A stretch of 35,262 bases of DNA, from NCBI GenBank assembly GCA_944392735.1, contig CALXXR010000015.1, positions 1-35,262 on the forward strand. The letters run 5' to 3'. Positions 7,607-16,015 of the stretch are shown piece after piece. The DNA is from an uncultured Spirochaetaceae bacterium. Its GTDB lineage: Bacteria; Spirochaetota; Spirochaetia; Sphaerochaetales; Sphaerochaetaceae. The position numbers and the translations under genes are program-made. Positions within the stretch are counted from its first letter, which is position 1, and each line of letters starts with the position of its first letter. The notes beneath the pieces were generated by a model, which was given only the letters and a program-made list of their open reading frames with translations, did not search any database and had not been told where the DNA came from.

Positions 7607-8888
7607 AAGAAGAATAGACCTCATCCTCGAGCGCGAGATCATAGAGGCTATGGGCTGCACCGAACCGGCTGCAGCGGCGCTTGCAGGGGCGAAGGCCGCC
7701 GAGCTCTTCGGAATGAAGCCGGAATCTGGCATAGCCGTCGTGTCTCCGAATATGATGAAGAATGCTATGGGCGTTTCGATTCCGAATTCGGAACTTCATG
7801 GTATAAGAGCTGCGGTCTCGCTTGGCATCGCCATCCATGATTCCTCCTCTGGGCTCTCCGTGCTCTCGACTGTGACGGACAAGGAGCGGAAGGAGGCCAT
7901 GGAGTTCCCGCTGGATGTGCGCATCGACGAAAGCGCGCCATCGCTGTACGTGAAGGTCTCCGTCTTCGGGTCGGGCCATTCCGCATCGGCTGTGATCTCC
8001 GGCGAGCATGACAGGTTCACATCCCTTGAGATGGATGGTCGTGCGCTCCCAGAGGCTCCCATGTTCTTCCCCGAGTGCAAGGCATTCTCGGAAGATGACT
8101 TCCTCTCAACGCTCACGGTCGCTGATGTCGTTGAGTATGCCTCCGAGCTCTCTCCCACGATTTCGGCTCTGCTGCGAAAGGCGGTCGAGGAGAACATGAC
8201 GATAAGCAATGCCGGTCTGACGGAGGACTGGGGGCTTTCGGTCGGGAAGGTGATGGCTTCATCCGTCCCCAGCGTTCCGACGACGCTCGATGAAGCGATG
8301 CGAAGGGCCGCCGCTGCCGCCGCTGCCGGTTCGGATGCAAGGATGGCGGGATCGGTGCTTCCCGTCATGATCAACTCGGGATCCGGCAACCAGGGGATCA
8401 CGGTCACCGTTCCGGTTGCTGTCGTGTCGTCGTATCTTGGAAAGTCCGAGGATGAGATGCTCTCCGCAATCGCCATAAGCGAGCTTGTCGGCATCATACT
8501 GACGAGCCACAAGGACAGGCTGTCGGCGCTCTGCGGCGCATTCACTGCCGCCATAGGCACGTCGTGCGCATACGCCTATCTCCTTGGCGGCGATGCTTCG
8601 ATGCTCGATGCGACGATCAACAACATGGTCGGCAACCTCTCCGGCATCATCTGCGATGGCGCGAAGGACACCTGTGCGCTGAAGATCTACTCATCCCTGA
8701 TCGCTGCATCCGTTGCCGTTGAGCTGGCGATGGCCGGCAAGGGTGCCGGCGTTGAGGCTGGCATCGTGGGAGAGGATTCGCTCTCATCGATCGATCACCT
8801 CACGAGGATCTCGCATGAGGGCATGGAGCAGACGAACCGCACGATACTCCAGATCATGCTGGAGAAGGGCCAGCAGCCAAGATCCTGA
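7596..8888 (+). CDS. cyuA: L-cysteine desulfidase family protein (CyuA / UPF0597, serine dehydratase alpha-like)
   Basis: Probably an iron-sulfur enzyme that breaks L-cysteine into pyruvate, ammonia and sulfide. The 430-residue protein has the family landmarks: MGCTEPAA with Cys21 near the N-terminus, INSGSGNQGITVTVPV in the middle, and LCGAFTAAIGTSCAYAY plus GIICDGAKDTCALKI near the C-terminus, supplying the cysteines expected for a [4Fe-4S] cluster. The start overlaps the manA stop and is preceded by AGAGGTGG inside manA; its own stop overlaps the next start as TGATG. The pairing with manA has no obvious metabolic logic. Activity on cysteine rather than another amino acid is inferred from the family. 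Confidence 0.85.
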   Translation: MLNRRRIDLILEREIIEAMGCTEPAAAALAGAKAAELFGMKPESGIAVVSPNMMKNAMGVSIPNSELHGIRAAVSLGIAIHDSSSGLSVLSTVTDKERKEAMEFPLDVRIDESAPSLYVKVSVFGSGHSASAVISGEHDRFTSLEMDGRALPEAPMFFPECKAFSEDDFLSTLTVADVVEYASELSPTISALLRKAVEENMTISNAGLTEDWGLSVGKVMASSVPSVPTTLDEAMRRAAAAAAAGSDARMAGSVLPVMINSGSGNQGITVTVPVAVVSSYLGKSEDEMLSAIAISELVGIILTSHKDRLSALCGAFTAAIGTSCAYAYLLGGDASMLDATINNMVGNLSGIICDGAKDTCALKIYSSLIAASVAVELAMAGKGAGVEAGIVGEDSLSSIDHLTRISHEGMEQTNRTILQIMLEKGQQPRS

Positions 8889-9457
8889 TGCGGTACGCTG
8901 CCATTGATTTCGAGACAGCCTCCTCATCCCCGCAGAGCGCATGCTCGGTCGGTATCGTCAGGATGGATGAGGAGGGCGCTGTCCTCGATCGCTTCTACTC
9001 CTTGATATCGCCAAGGTCCCATGAGTTCGATCCCCGGTGCTTTGCAGTGCATCATCTCGACCCCGTGGACATCCTCTCCGCACCGACGATCGCCGACATC
9101 TGGCCGGAGATGAGAGCATTCATCGGCGATCTGCCGCTTGTCGCGCATAACGCACGCTTCGATGCCGAAGTGCTGAAGGCATCGCTTGATTCGTGGGGCA
9201 TCGAGGGCCCGCACAATGAATACTACTGCACGCTCTCATTGGCCAGGAGGCTGTGGAAGGGCAGGCGCTCATACAGGCTCAGCGCGCTTGCCGAAGACCT
9301 TGGATGGGAGTATCAGGCGCACAATGCGCTTGCAGACAGCGAGATATGCGGAAGGCTCTTCTCGCGGCTATGCGGCACTGCCCTCTATGATGATGAGACC
9401 GCCTCGCGCTTCTTCAGGCGTGTATACAGGAACGGCTGCTACCCCAAGCGGCTCTGA
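8888..9457 (+). CDS. DEDDh 3'-5' exonuclease (DnaQ/PolIII epsilon-like)
   Basis: A stand-alone 189-residue exonuclease domain. All five catalytic residues of the DEDDh class can be assigned: Asp7 and Glu9 in AIDFETA, Asp92 in HNARFDAEVL, and His145 with Asp150 in HNALADSE. The sequence FAVHHLDPVDILSAPTI is the usual linker between motifs I and II in proofreading-type exonucleases. There is no polymerase or BRCT segment, so it is either a repair or RNA-trimming nuclease or a free epsilon-like proofreader; the sequence cannot decide. It begins on the stop codon of the desulfidase gene and its 3' end overlaps the convergent PAP2 gene by 19 bases. Confidence 0.9.
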   Translation: MRYAAIDFETASSSPQSACSVGIVRMDEEGAVLDRFYSLISPRSHEFDPRCFAVHHLDPVDILSAPTIADIWPEMRAFIGDLPLVAHNARFDAEVLKASLDSWGIEGPHNEYYCTLSLARRLWKGRRSYRLSALAEDLGWEYQAHNALADSEICGRLFSRLCGTALYDDETASRFFRRVYRNGCYPKRL

Positions 9458-10353
9458 TTGCGGGCCATAAGCCCGGTCCTGACCGCGATGAGCGGATAGA
9501 TGTAGACGCACCAGAGGCCGGTTCCGAAATAGAGCGCGAAAGACGTGAACTCCTCAGGAGCGGGAATCGAGTATACGATGAAGGCGAAGGCCGCGGTGAG
9601 CACAAGCCCGATGATGAAGCGGAATATCTTCCTTAGGGCGCTCCCGCTCTCCGGTGCGGAGTCTACGGTCTTCCTCTCGAGATAGAATCCAAGCATGGCT
9701 CCGCCAGAGATGGCTGCGCTGCCCATGAGGTCGTCGAAGGCAACGGGATCGGCACCATCCGCGATGAGGAATGCAAGCACGATGGCAAGAACGGTCGAGG
9801 CCATTCCGAACGCGAATGTGAAGATCAGGAAAGGACGCCTTCTGTCGTAGAGCCTCAGCATCAGGGGCGTGAGGGCGCATCCGAAGAGGACGCCGATCGC
9901 TGTTCCTGCGGCGACATCTGCCGGCCAATGCACGCCGAGCACGAGCCTGGAGATCGGTACGAGGATGATCGGGACGAGGCAGAGCGCAGTCGCCCAGCGC
10001 TTCCATGCGATCATGGCGATCGATGAATAGCATGCTCCTGATGTGGTGCTGTGCCCGGATGGGAAGGAATAGCCCGTTGCAGTGCTGAGGCGTCCGCCTT
10101 CGATGAGGTCCGGATGCACCTGGAAGGGCCGGGGAACGCGGAAGATCGCCTTCAGCGTCTGGGAGGCAAGGAGCGCCGAGAGGAGCGAGGAGGCTAGGGC
10201 GAAGGCCTTCTTGCGGCTGAAGCACCATAGCAGGATGATCTCAACCAGAAGCGGTATCGCGATCTCGCCGAACATGGAGGCCACTTCCGCCGCCTTCTCG
10301 ACGAACGGAGTCCTGATGCTCTGGAAGAACAGCATGATCGAAAGCTGCATCAC
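9439..10353 (-). CDS. PAP2 superfamily membrane phosphatase
   Basis: An integral membrane lipid or polyprenol-pyrophosphate phosphatase. All three PAP2 signatures are present: KX6RP at residues 68-76 (Lys68, Arg75, Pro76), PSGH at 98-101, and SRX5HX3D at 135-146 (Arg136, His142, Asp146). About eight hydrophobic helices continue beyond the domain, giving 304 residues, longer than minimal PgpB/BacA-like proteins. The ATG overlaps the stop of the EamA gene upstream (ATGA), so the two form a translationally coupled pair. Substrates might be undecaprenyl pyrophosphate or phosphatidylglycerol phosphate; nothing here separates them. Confidence 0.9.
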   Translation of the reverse strand: MMQLSIMLFFQSIRTPFVEKAAEVASMFGEIAIPLLVEIILLWCFSRKKAFALASSLLSALLASQTLKAIFRVPRPFQVHPDLIEGGRLSTATGYSFPSGHSTTSGACYSSIAMIAWKRWATALCLVPIILVPISRLVLGVHWPADVAAGTAIGVLFGCALTPLMLRLYDRRRPFLIFTFAFGMASTVLAIVLAFLIADGADPVAFDDLMGSAAISGGAMLGFYLERKTVDSAPESGSALRKIFRFIIGLVLTAAFAFIVYSIPAPEEFTSFALYFGTGLWCVYIYPLIAVRTGLMARNQSRLG

Positions 10354-11207
10354 CCCTCCTTTCTGCCTGACAGGAACATCAGGACAGCCATCGCTATGAT
10401 TATAGCGTATCCGAGGAAGCTGAGCGCATCAGGTATCTGCGAGAAGATGATCCAGCCGATTACGGCAGTGAAGATCACCTGCGAGTAGTCGTACACGGAG
10501 ATCTCCTTCGCCGGTGCATACGAGTATGCGGCGGTGATGGAGAACTGCCCGCCCGCCGCAGCGGCTCCAGCTAGCAGGAGCAGGCAGAGCTGGCCGATCG
10601 TTATGGGCTGGAAATCGAAGATGATGAAGGGTATAGACGCAAGGCATGAGAAGATGGAGAAGAAGAGCACGATCACAGGACCATGCACGCCCTTCTTTCC
10701 CAATGCGCGTACGCATGTGTAGGCCGCTCCGGCGCCGAATCCTCCTAGGAATCCAATCAGCGATGAAACAAGATCGGCATTCTGGAACGTGGGTTTTATG
10801 ACGAAAAGCGAGCCGATGAAGGCTCCAGCGACCATCAATGCGGTTCTGAACGATATCCTCTCCTTGAGGAAGATGAGCGAAAGGACGAGGGTGAAGAACG
10901 GCGACATCTTGTTGAGCATCGTCGCGTCGGAGAGGATCAGATGGTCGACGGCGTAGAAGTTGCAGAAGATCCCGATGGTGCCTGTCGCAGAGCGCAGCAG
11001 CAGCAATGGGATGTCGCTGCGTGTGATATGCATATCCTTCCTCTCCTTGAGGACGATCGCGAGCGCCATGAGAGCCGCCACGAAGTTGCGGAAGAAGCTC
11101 TTCTCGATCGACGGAATGTCCCCCGAGAGCCTGACGAACATGTTCATCAGCGCCAAGGAGAACGATGACGATAGTATGCAGAGAATGCCTTTTGCCCTTC
11201 TGTCCAT
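10350..11207 (-). CDS. EamA/DMT family transporter
   Basis: A 285-residue drug/metabolite transporter with ten predicted helices arranged as two EamA repeats (roughly 5-138 and 148-280). Typical stretches are MNMFVRLSGDIPSIEKSFFRNFVAAL in the first repeat and VIFTAVIGWIIFSQIPDALSFLGYAIII at the end of the second. DMT proteins of this branch export amino acids, nucleotides or drugs; the substrate is not predictable. It is first in a two-gene unit with the PAP2 gene. A -10-like TAGAAT ends 7 bases before the ATG and there is no Shine-Dalgarno, so it may be translated from a leaderless transcript. Confidence 0.9.
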   Translation of the reverse strand: MDRRAKGILCILSSSFSLALMNMFVRLSGDIPSIEKSFFRNFVAALMALAIVLKERKDMHITRSDIPLLLLRSATGTIGIFCNFYAVDHLILSDATMLNKMSPFFTLVLSLIFLKERISFRTALMVAGAFIGSLFVIKPTFQNADLVSSLIGFLGGFGAGAAYTCVRALGKKGVHGPVIVLFFSIFSCLASIPFIIFDFQPITIGQLCLLLLAGAAAAGGQFSITAAYSYAPAKEISVYDYSQVIFTAVIGWIIFSQIPDALSFLGYAIIIAMAVLMFLSGRKEG

Positions 11208-11214
11208 GGCGCGG

Positions 11215-11242
11215 ATTCTATCAGAACAGGGATGTTTGGGAA
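11215..11242 (-). promoter_or_regulatory. Leaderless-type promoter of the EamA gene
   Basis: Minus-strand TTCCCA (11237-11242), 16 bp, TAGAAT (11215-11220), then 7 bases to the ATG at 11207. Confidence 0.5.
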
Positions 11243-11341
11243 ATATCGATCAAAAAATATCATTTCGGATTATCTTCTTCTGCTGAAAGGACATCTGTAT
11301 TCAAAAAACGCAATCGGAAGGCTGTTTTTCCCCATCAGCCC

Positions 11342-11369
11342 TTGCATCAATGGAATTTCTCTATAGAAT
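11342..11369 (+). promoter_or_regulatory. Promoter of the TRAP transporter genes
   Basis: TTGCAT (11342-11347), 16 bp, TAGAAT (11364-11369). The leader of about 70 nt contains a compact ATCCCC/GGGGAT hairpin at 11390-11403 and a strong AAAGGAGG before the dctP start. The rest of the gap from 11243 holds no gene. Confidence 0.5.
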
Positions 11370-11445
11370 CTATGTAGTATTGGCGGAAAATCCCCTCGGG
11401 GATGACGCCGAAACGTTTCGTTTTCCAATTTCAAAGGAGGAAACC

Positions 11446-12453
11446 ATGAAGAAGTTTGCTGTACTGCTTCTTGTTGCAGTGGCTATGATGATTCCTCTCT
11501 TCGCCAGCGGCAGCGGCGAGAGCGGAAGTGGCACGAGGGTCCTCACCCTTTCAGAGGTCCACGCTGAAGGATATCCGACAACGCTTGCTGATCAGGAATT
11601 CGCTCGCCTCGTGAACGAGAGGACAGAGGGAAGGATCCAGATCCAGGTCTATTCCGGCGGAACGCTCTATGGTGAGGAGACGGGATCCATCGAAGCTCTC
11701 CAGATCGGCGACCTTGCATTCGCACGCGTCTCCGCATCCCCTGTCGCTTCCTATGTTCCTGCACTCAACATCATCCAGCTCCCCTATCTCTACAGGGATG
11801 GAGATCACATGTGGGAAGTCCTCAACGGACCTATCGGACAGGACATGCTTGCTGAGATCCAGGCTTCCGGATCCGGACTCGTCGGACTCTGCTACTATGA
11901 CGCCGGCGCTAGGAACTTCTACACGACGAAGCCAGTCAACTCCGTTGCAGACATGAAGGGCCTCAAGATCAGGCTCCAGAACAACCCGATGATGGTCGAG
12001 ATGGTCAACCTCCTCGGCGGCAACGGCGTTACCGGAATCGGACCGAACGATGTCTACTCCGCTATCCAGCAGGGAACGATCGACGGCGCAGAGAACAACT
12101 GGCCTACATAGGAGTCGATGGGCGACTACCAGGAAGCTCCACACTTCGTCATCGATGGACACACAAGGGTTCCTGAGATCCTCCTCGCTTCCGAGGCTGT
12201 CCTCAATACCCTCGATCCGGCTGATGCCGAGATCATCAAGGAGTGCGCAACGGAGACCCAGGCATACGAGATCGAGCAGTGGGCTCTCCGCGAGCAGTCC
12301 TCTGAGGAGAAGGTCACGGCAGCCGGCGTAGTCGTCGCTGAGCTCACAGCCGAGCAGCTTGCAGAGTTCCAGGAGAAGATGTCTCCGCTCTATGCAAAGT
12401 ATGGTGCTGGCTACGAGGATCTCATCGTCGAGATCCAGAACACAGGACTCTGA
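11446..12453 (+). pseudogene. dctP: TRAP transporter substrate-binding protein DctP, interrupted by an in-frame TAG
   Basis: The periplasmic solute receptor of a TRAP importer for organic acids or related solutes. The signal peptide ends in MIPLFASGSGES; the body matches DctP, with EIQASGSGLVGLCYYDAGARNFY and GIGPNDVYSAIQQGTIDGAENNWPT. Codon 222 (12109-12111) is TAG where the family motif NNWPTYESMG has Tyr. Beyond it the same frame continues cleanly for 113 codons with family sequence and unchanged codon use up to the TGA at 12453 (335 residues in all). A one-base change from TAC or TAT explains it. It could be a recent null mutation, an assembly or base-calling error, or a read-through codon. 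TAG ends other genes here, so it is not reassigned. AAAGGAGG supports the start. Confidence 0.85.
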
Positions 12454-12473
12454 TTCCTGAAACCCATCTGATG

Positions 12474-12499
12474 ACGGGGAGTGCGATGCTCCCCGTTTT
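12474..12499 (+). terminator. Intercistronic hairpin/terminator between dctP and dctQ
   Basis: ACGGGGAG (12474-12481) pairs with CTCCCCGT (12489-12496) around a 7-base loop and is followed by a short T run. It probably acts as a partial terminator or 3' stabiliser, letting the binding protein be made in excess over the permease. Confidence 0.7.
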
Positions 12500-12523
12500 C
12501 AGGTTCATTATGGAGGGCGGACT

Positions 12524-13186
12524 ATGTCCCAATCGAAGGTAAGGGAGTATCTCCAGGAGAATAAGCTCCTTCTCAACAAATCAAAGAACGGCAAGGCTGG
12601 TGTGAAGGATGTAATCATCCTCATCAACCACTGGGTGCACAAGGTGATCCTCACCATCGCTCAGATTGCCGTCATCATCATGCTCTGCATCGTGTTCTTC
12701 AACGTCATCCTGCGCTACTGCTTCAACTCAGGAATCGGAGCCGTCGACGAAGTCGCAAAGCTTCTCGTCACGCTCTTCACGTTCCTCGCATGCGCGATCG
12801 GCGTAAGGGATCACATGCATATTTCTGTTACTATGATCTATTCGAGGTTCCCCAAGGATGGAAAGATGAGAAAGTTCATGGATGTGCTTTCAGATGTTGC
12901 CACCCTTGTCTGCGGAATCATCCTCGTATACTACGGAATGAAGTATCTGCTTCAGATCTATGGAAGGCCAGGCAACCTTCCTATGACAGGTCTTCCGACA
13001 TGGGTCCAGTACATCCCGGCTCCGCTCGGAGGAATCGTCGTCACATTCGACTCCATCCTCTTCCTGCTCGGCATCCTCAAGCCGACGGATCTGCTTTACA
13101 GCGAGCAGGAGGTCGACTACGGAGAGCTTCTCAAGCAGCAGGCTGCAGAGGCTGCGGCTGAAGCGGCAAAGGGAGGTAAGAACTGA
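12524..13186 (+). CDS. dctQ: TRAP transporter small permease subunit DctQ
   Basis: The 220-residue four-helix subunit that pairs with DctM. The core segments are typical: IIMLCIVFFNVILRYCFNSG with the AVDEVAKLLVTLFTFLACAIG helix and VRDHMHISVTMIYSRFP loop, then a helix pair ending in FDSILFLLGILKP. There are unusual polar extensions at both ends: about 30 residues before the first helix and an alanine/glutamate-rich tail (QQAAEAAAEAAKGGKN). The ATG follows GGAGGG. Its stop shares one base with the dctM start (TGATG), so the two permease subunits are coupled in translation. Confidence 0.93.
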   Translation: MSQSKVREYLQENKLLLNKSKNGKAGVKDVIILINHWVHKVILTIAQIAVIIMLCIVFFNVILRYCFNSGIGAVDEVAKLLVTLFTFLACAIGVRDHMHISVTMIYSRFPKDGKMRKFMDVLSDVATLVCGIILVYYGMKYLLQIYGRPGNLPMTGLPTWVQYIPAPLGGIVVTFDSILFLLGILKPTDLLYSEQEVDYGELLKQQAAEAAAEAAKGGKN

Positions 13187-14604
13187 TGGACGGCTCTATC
13201 ATCATGAATGCACCCGCTGCTGTGGTGCTAATCGGCGGATTCTTCGTTCTGATGGCATTCAAGGTGCCCGTCACCTTCTCGATGCTCATCTCGTCGGTTC
13301 TCTCCATCCTGATGGTCCCCGGCGCAAACCCGACCACGATGATCAGGCAGATGTTCGATGGAGTCGGCAACTTCACCATGCTTGCCATCCCATTCTTCAT
13401 CGTCATGGGCGAGATCATGGCTGCGGGCCAGATATCGGATAAGATAGTCGATCTTGCGAACCTCGTCGTCGGACGCTTCCGCGGCGGTCTTGCATACGTG
13501 AACTGCATCGACAGCATGTTCTTCGGAGGCATCTCCGGTTCTGCGGTCGCTGACGTCTCCTCCCTCGGATCGGTTGTCATCCCGATGATGGTCAAGCAGG
13601 GATACGACAGGGAGTTCACGGTCGGCCTCACGGTCACGACGGCCTGCCAGGGCGTTCTCATCCCGCCATCGCACAACATGGTCATCTATGCTCTTGCTGC
13701 GGGAACGGGCGTATCGATCGGAAATCTCTTCTATGCAGGCTTCGCGCCTGGAATCTGCCTCGGACTCGGCTTCATGCTCATGTGCCTCCTCCTTGGAAAG
13801 AAGCACAACTTCCCCAAGGGAGAGAAGATGTTCAAGAACGACCGCGTCAGGTGGATCAGGATCGAGAAGAACGGCGCCAAGTCTGGCAAGATGGCGGAAG
13901 GCGAGGGTTGGCTCAGCCTCTCTCTCGGTTCATCCAGCCTCGAGTTCGGCAACTGCATGAAGGTCGTGCTCAGTGCGATCCTGCCGATGTTCACGCTCAT
14001 CATCATCCTCGTAGGAACGGGTATGGGTATCTTCACGGCCACGGAAAGCTCCGCTGTCGCGTGCTTCTATACCTTCATCCTCACATACTTCATCTTCCGT
14101 GCCGATAAGCTGAAGAACTTCTTCAAGGTCATCAAGAACTCGCTCAAGGCCCTTGCAGTCGTCCTCACGCTCATCGCTACGGCAAAGGCATTCGCCTACA
14201 TGATGACGCTTCTCAGGATCCCGGCAGCCTTCACCGGCGCCCTCATCGGATTCTCGGATAACCCGTATGTGATCTTCCTCGTCATCAACATCATCCTGCT
14301 CATCCTCGGATGCTTCATGGATATGGCGCCGCTGATCATGATCATGACGCCGATCCTGCTCCCGGTTGTCCAGAGCCTTGGCATGACGGATATCCACTTC
14401 GGAATCGTCATCATCTTCAACCTGGCCATCGGACTCTGCACTCCTCCTGTAGGATCTGCTCTCTTCGTTGGCTGCGCTGTAGGAAAGACGACGATCGAGG
14501 CTACGTCGAAGAAGATGCTTCCGCTCTTCTTCGTCATGGTCGTCATGCTGTTGATCTTCACCTACCTCCCATTCATCGCGAAGATGCCGCTCTTCGGCTA
14601 TTGA
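13186..14604 (+). CDS. dctM: TRAP transporter large permease subunit DctM
   Basis: The transport subunit of the sodium-coupled TRAP system. Family hallmarks include LAIPFFIVMGEIMAAGQIS, DSMFFGGISGSAVADVSSLG, LIPPSHNMVIYALAAG, GCFMDMAPLIMIMTPILLP and FNLAIGLCTPPVGSALFVG. At 472 residues it is longer than the usual roughly 425. The excess sits in the cytoplasmic loop about residues 204-250, a charged stretch (KGEKMFKNDRVRWIRIEKNG, then GWLSLSLGSSSLEFG). Both permease genes are intact, which makes the amber codon in dctP the only lesion in the operon. The substrate class is not evident. Confidence 0.95.
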   Translation: MDGSIIMNAPAAVVLIGGFFVLMAFKVPVTFSMLISSVLSILMVPGANPTTMIRQMFDGVGNFTMLAIPFFIVMGEIMAAGQISDKIVDLANLVVGRFRGGLAYVNCIDSMFFGGISGSAVADVSSLGSVVIPMMVKQGYDREFTVGLTVTTACQGVLIPPSHNMVIYALAAGTGVSIGNLFYAGFAPGICLGLGFMLMCLLLGKKHNFPKGEKMFKNDRVRWIRIEKNGAKSGKMAEGEGWLSLSLGSSSLEFGNCMKVVLSAILPMFTLIIILVGTGMGIFTATESSAVACFYTFILTYFIFRADKLKNFFKVIKNSLKALAVVLTLIATAKAFAYMMTLLRIPAAFTGALIGFSDNPYVIFLVINIILLILGCFMDMAPLIMIMTPILLPVVQSLGMTDIHFGIVIIFNLAIGLCTPPVGSALFVGCAVGKTTIEATSKKMLPLFFVMVVMLLIFTYLPFIAKMPLFGY

Positions 14605-14620
14605 TGGATGCGATTCTACT

Positions 14621-14650
14621 GCCCGCTTCCGCTGGGAGCGGGCTTCTTTT
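14621..14650 (+). terminator. Intrinsic terminator after dctM
   Basis: GCCCGCT (14621-14627) pairs with AGCGGGC (14637-14643) and is followed by TTCTTTT. It ends only 6 bases before the trkA start codon. Confidence 0.8.
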
Positions 14651-14656
14651 GGCTAT

Positions 14657-16015
14657 ATGAAGGTACTTATCATCGGAGCAGGCAGAAGGGGCGTCAGAAT
14701 CGGTCGCCATCTCGCTGCTGAAGGCTCCTCAATAACATTCCTCGACCGTTCGATCTCGCGCTGCCGCGCAGTGGAGGCCAAGGTCGACTGCCTCGCTGTA
14801 TGCGGCTCCGGAACGGATCTGGAGAAGCTGAAGGAGGCTGGCGCCGACTCGGCTGACATCGTCATCGCGGTGACCGAGTCCGATGAGGTGAACATCGTCT
14901 CCTGCGGCATCGTGGCGTCGGAGTTTCCCGAGGTCGGGAACACGATTGCGGCGATCAGGTCATCCGGGTATCTCGGAGCGGCAGGGCTTCCTCCGCGCAT
15001 CCTCGGCATCACGCACATCATCAACCCGGACCAGGAAGGCGCGTTGAGGATACTCGATACGATCCACTATGGACTGTACAGGGATACGCTCATATTCCCC
15101 GGCACCGACTTCATGATCTTCACCGTGCAGGAAGGCCAGGGCAGCATACGCCAAGGCGAGAGCGTCGCCAGCATCAGACGCCGCATCAGCGAGAGCTTCG
15201 TCATCGCCGCCATCTACAGGCGCGGCGCCGTCATCATCCCATCCGGCGACACGGAGATCAGGCAGGGAGATATCGTCGTTTTCATCACCGACAGCGATGC
15301 CGCCTATGCGGAGCTCAGCGGAGCGTCGGCGCGTACCGTATACAGGGAGCCCGATGATATCGTCATACTCGGAGCCACCCGCGTCACTCGCTTCCTCCTC
15401 TACGCCTTCACGCCGAAGGAACGCAAGAGGGTGCGCCTGATAGAGAAGGATACGGGGGCTGCGGAGGAGTTTGCGGCACTGTTCCCGGAGATCACCGTGC
15501 TCAATGCCTCCATCACGGATGAGAGCATCTGGGAGGATGAGGAGCTGGGAACGACGGATCTCTTCATCAGCCTCACCGACAACGATGAGCTGAACATCGT
15601 CACCGCAGGCTATGCCGAGAGGATAGGGGCAGGGAAGACGATCGCGCAGGTGAAGTCGAATACGAACTACACCCAGTTCGCCCTCTCGCTCGGCGTCGAC
15701 GTTGCACTCTCCATCACCGATGTCACCGTCGATTCCCTCATACGCTACCTCAGGGGCGATGGCATCTCCGCGATGCACACGCTCTTCGATGGAGAGCTCG
15801 AGGTTTATGAGTACATCGTGCAGGATACGTTCCCGTTCCTTGGAAAGGCCCTGAAGGAGGTCCATTTCAAGAGCAGGATCGTCATTGCAGGAGTCAAGAG
15901 GAAGGATGGCAGCTCGCTTGTCCCCGATGGCGAATATGTCTTCGAGGAGGGCGATAGCCTCATCCTCTCCATACGTCATGATGAGAGCGGCTATCTCAAG
16001 GAGCTCTTCCGCTGA
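14657..16015 (+). CDS. trkA: Trk potassium uptake regulator TrkA (two RCK modules)
   Basis: Cytoplasmic nucleotide-binding gating ring of the Trk K+ channel. The 452-residue protein contains two RCK_N/RCK_C units. The first starts MKVLIIGAGRRGVRIG, with an intact GxGxxG and the acidic residue of LDRS after the second strand; the second starts IVILGATRVTRFLLYA, where GxGxxG is lost, so only the first half is likely to bind NAD(H) normally. Each unit ends in a TrkA_C fold (IRQGDIVVFITDSD; FEEGDSLILSIRH). The start has no Shine-Dalgarno and lies directly after the dctM terminator, so its promoter is not obvious. It overlaps trkH by one base. Confidence 0.93.
   Translation: MKVLIIGAGRRGVRIGRHLAAEGSSITFLDRSISRCRAVEAKVDCLAVCGSGTDLEKLKEAGADSADIVIAVTESDEVNIVSCGIVASEFPEVGNTIAAIRSSGYLGAAGLPPRILGITHIINPDQEGALRILDTIHYGLYRDTLIFPGTDFMIFTVQEGQGSIRQGESVASIRRRISESFVIAAIYRRGAVIIPSGDTEIRQGDIVVFITDSDAAYAELSGASARTVYREPDDIVILGATRVTRFLLYAFTPKERKRVRLIEKDTGAAEEFAALFPEITVLNASITDESIWEDEELGTTDLFISLTDNDELNIVTAGYAERIGAGKTIAQVKSNTNYTQFALSLGVDVALSITDVTVDSLIRYLRGDGISAMHTLFDGELEVYEYIVQDTFPFLGKALKEVHFKSRIVIAGVKRKDGSSLVPDGEYVFEEGDSLILSIRHDESGYLKELFR

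Noticed and set aside
12109-12111. TAG as a sense codon (genetic code change or pyrrolysine)
   Set aside because: TAG is the natural stop of manA, the small lipoprotein, the small exported protein and hisG in this window, so general reassignment is excluded; a single mutation or error is simpler.
14960-15979. Minus-strand frame of 339 codons
   Set aside because: Antisense to trkA, which has all expected motifs; the translation is Asp/Arg-rich with no recognisable fold.
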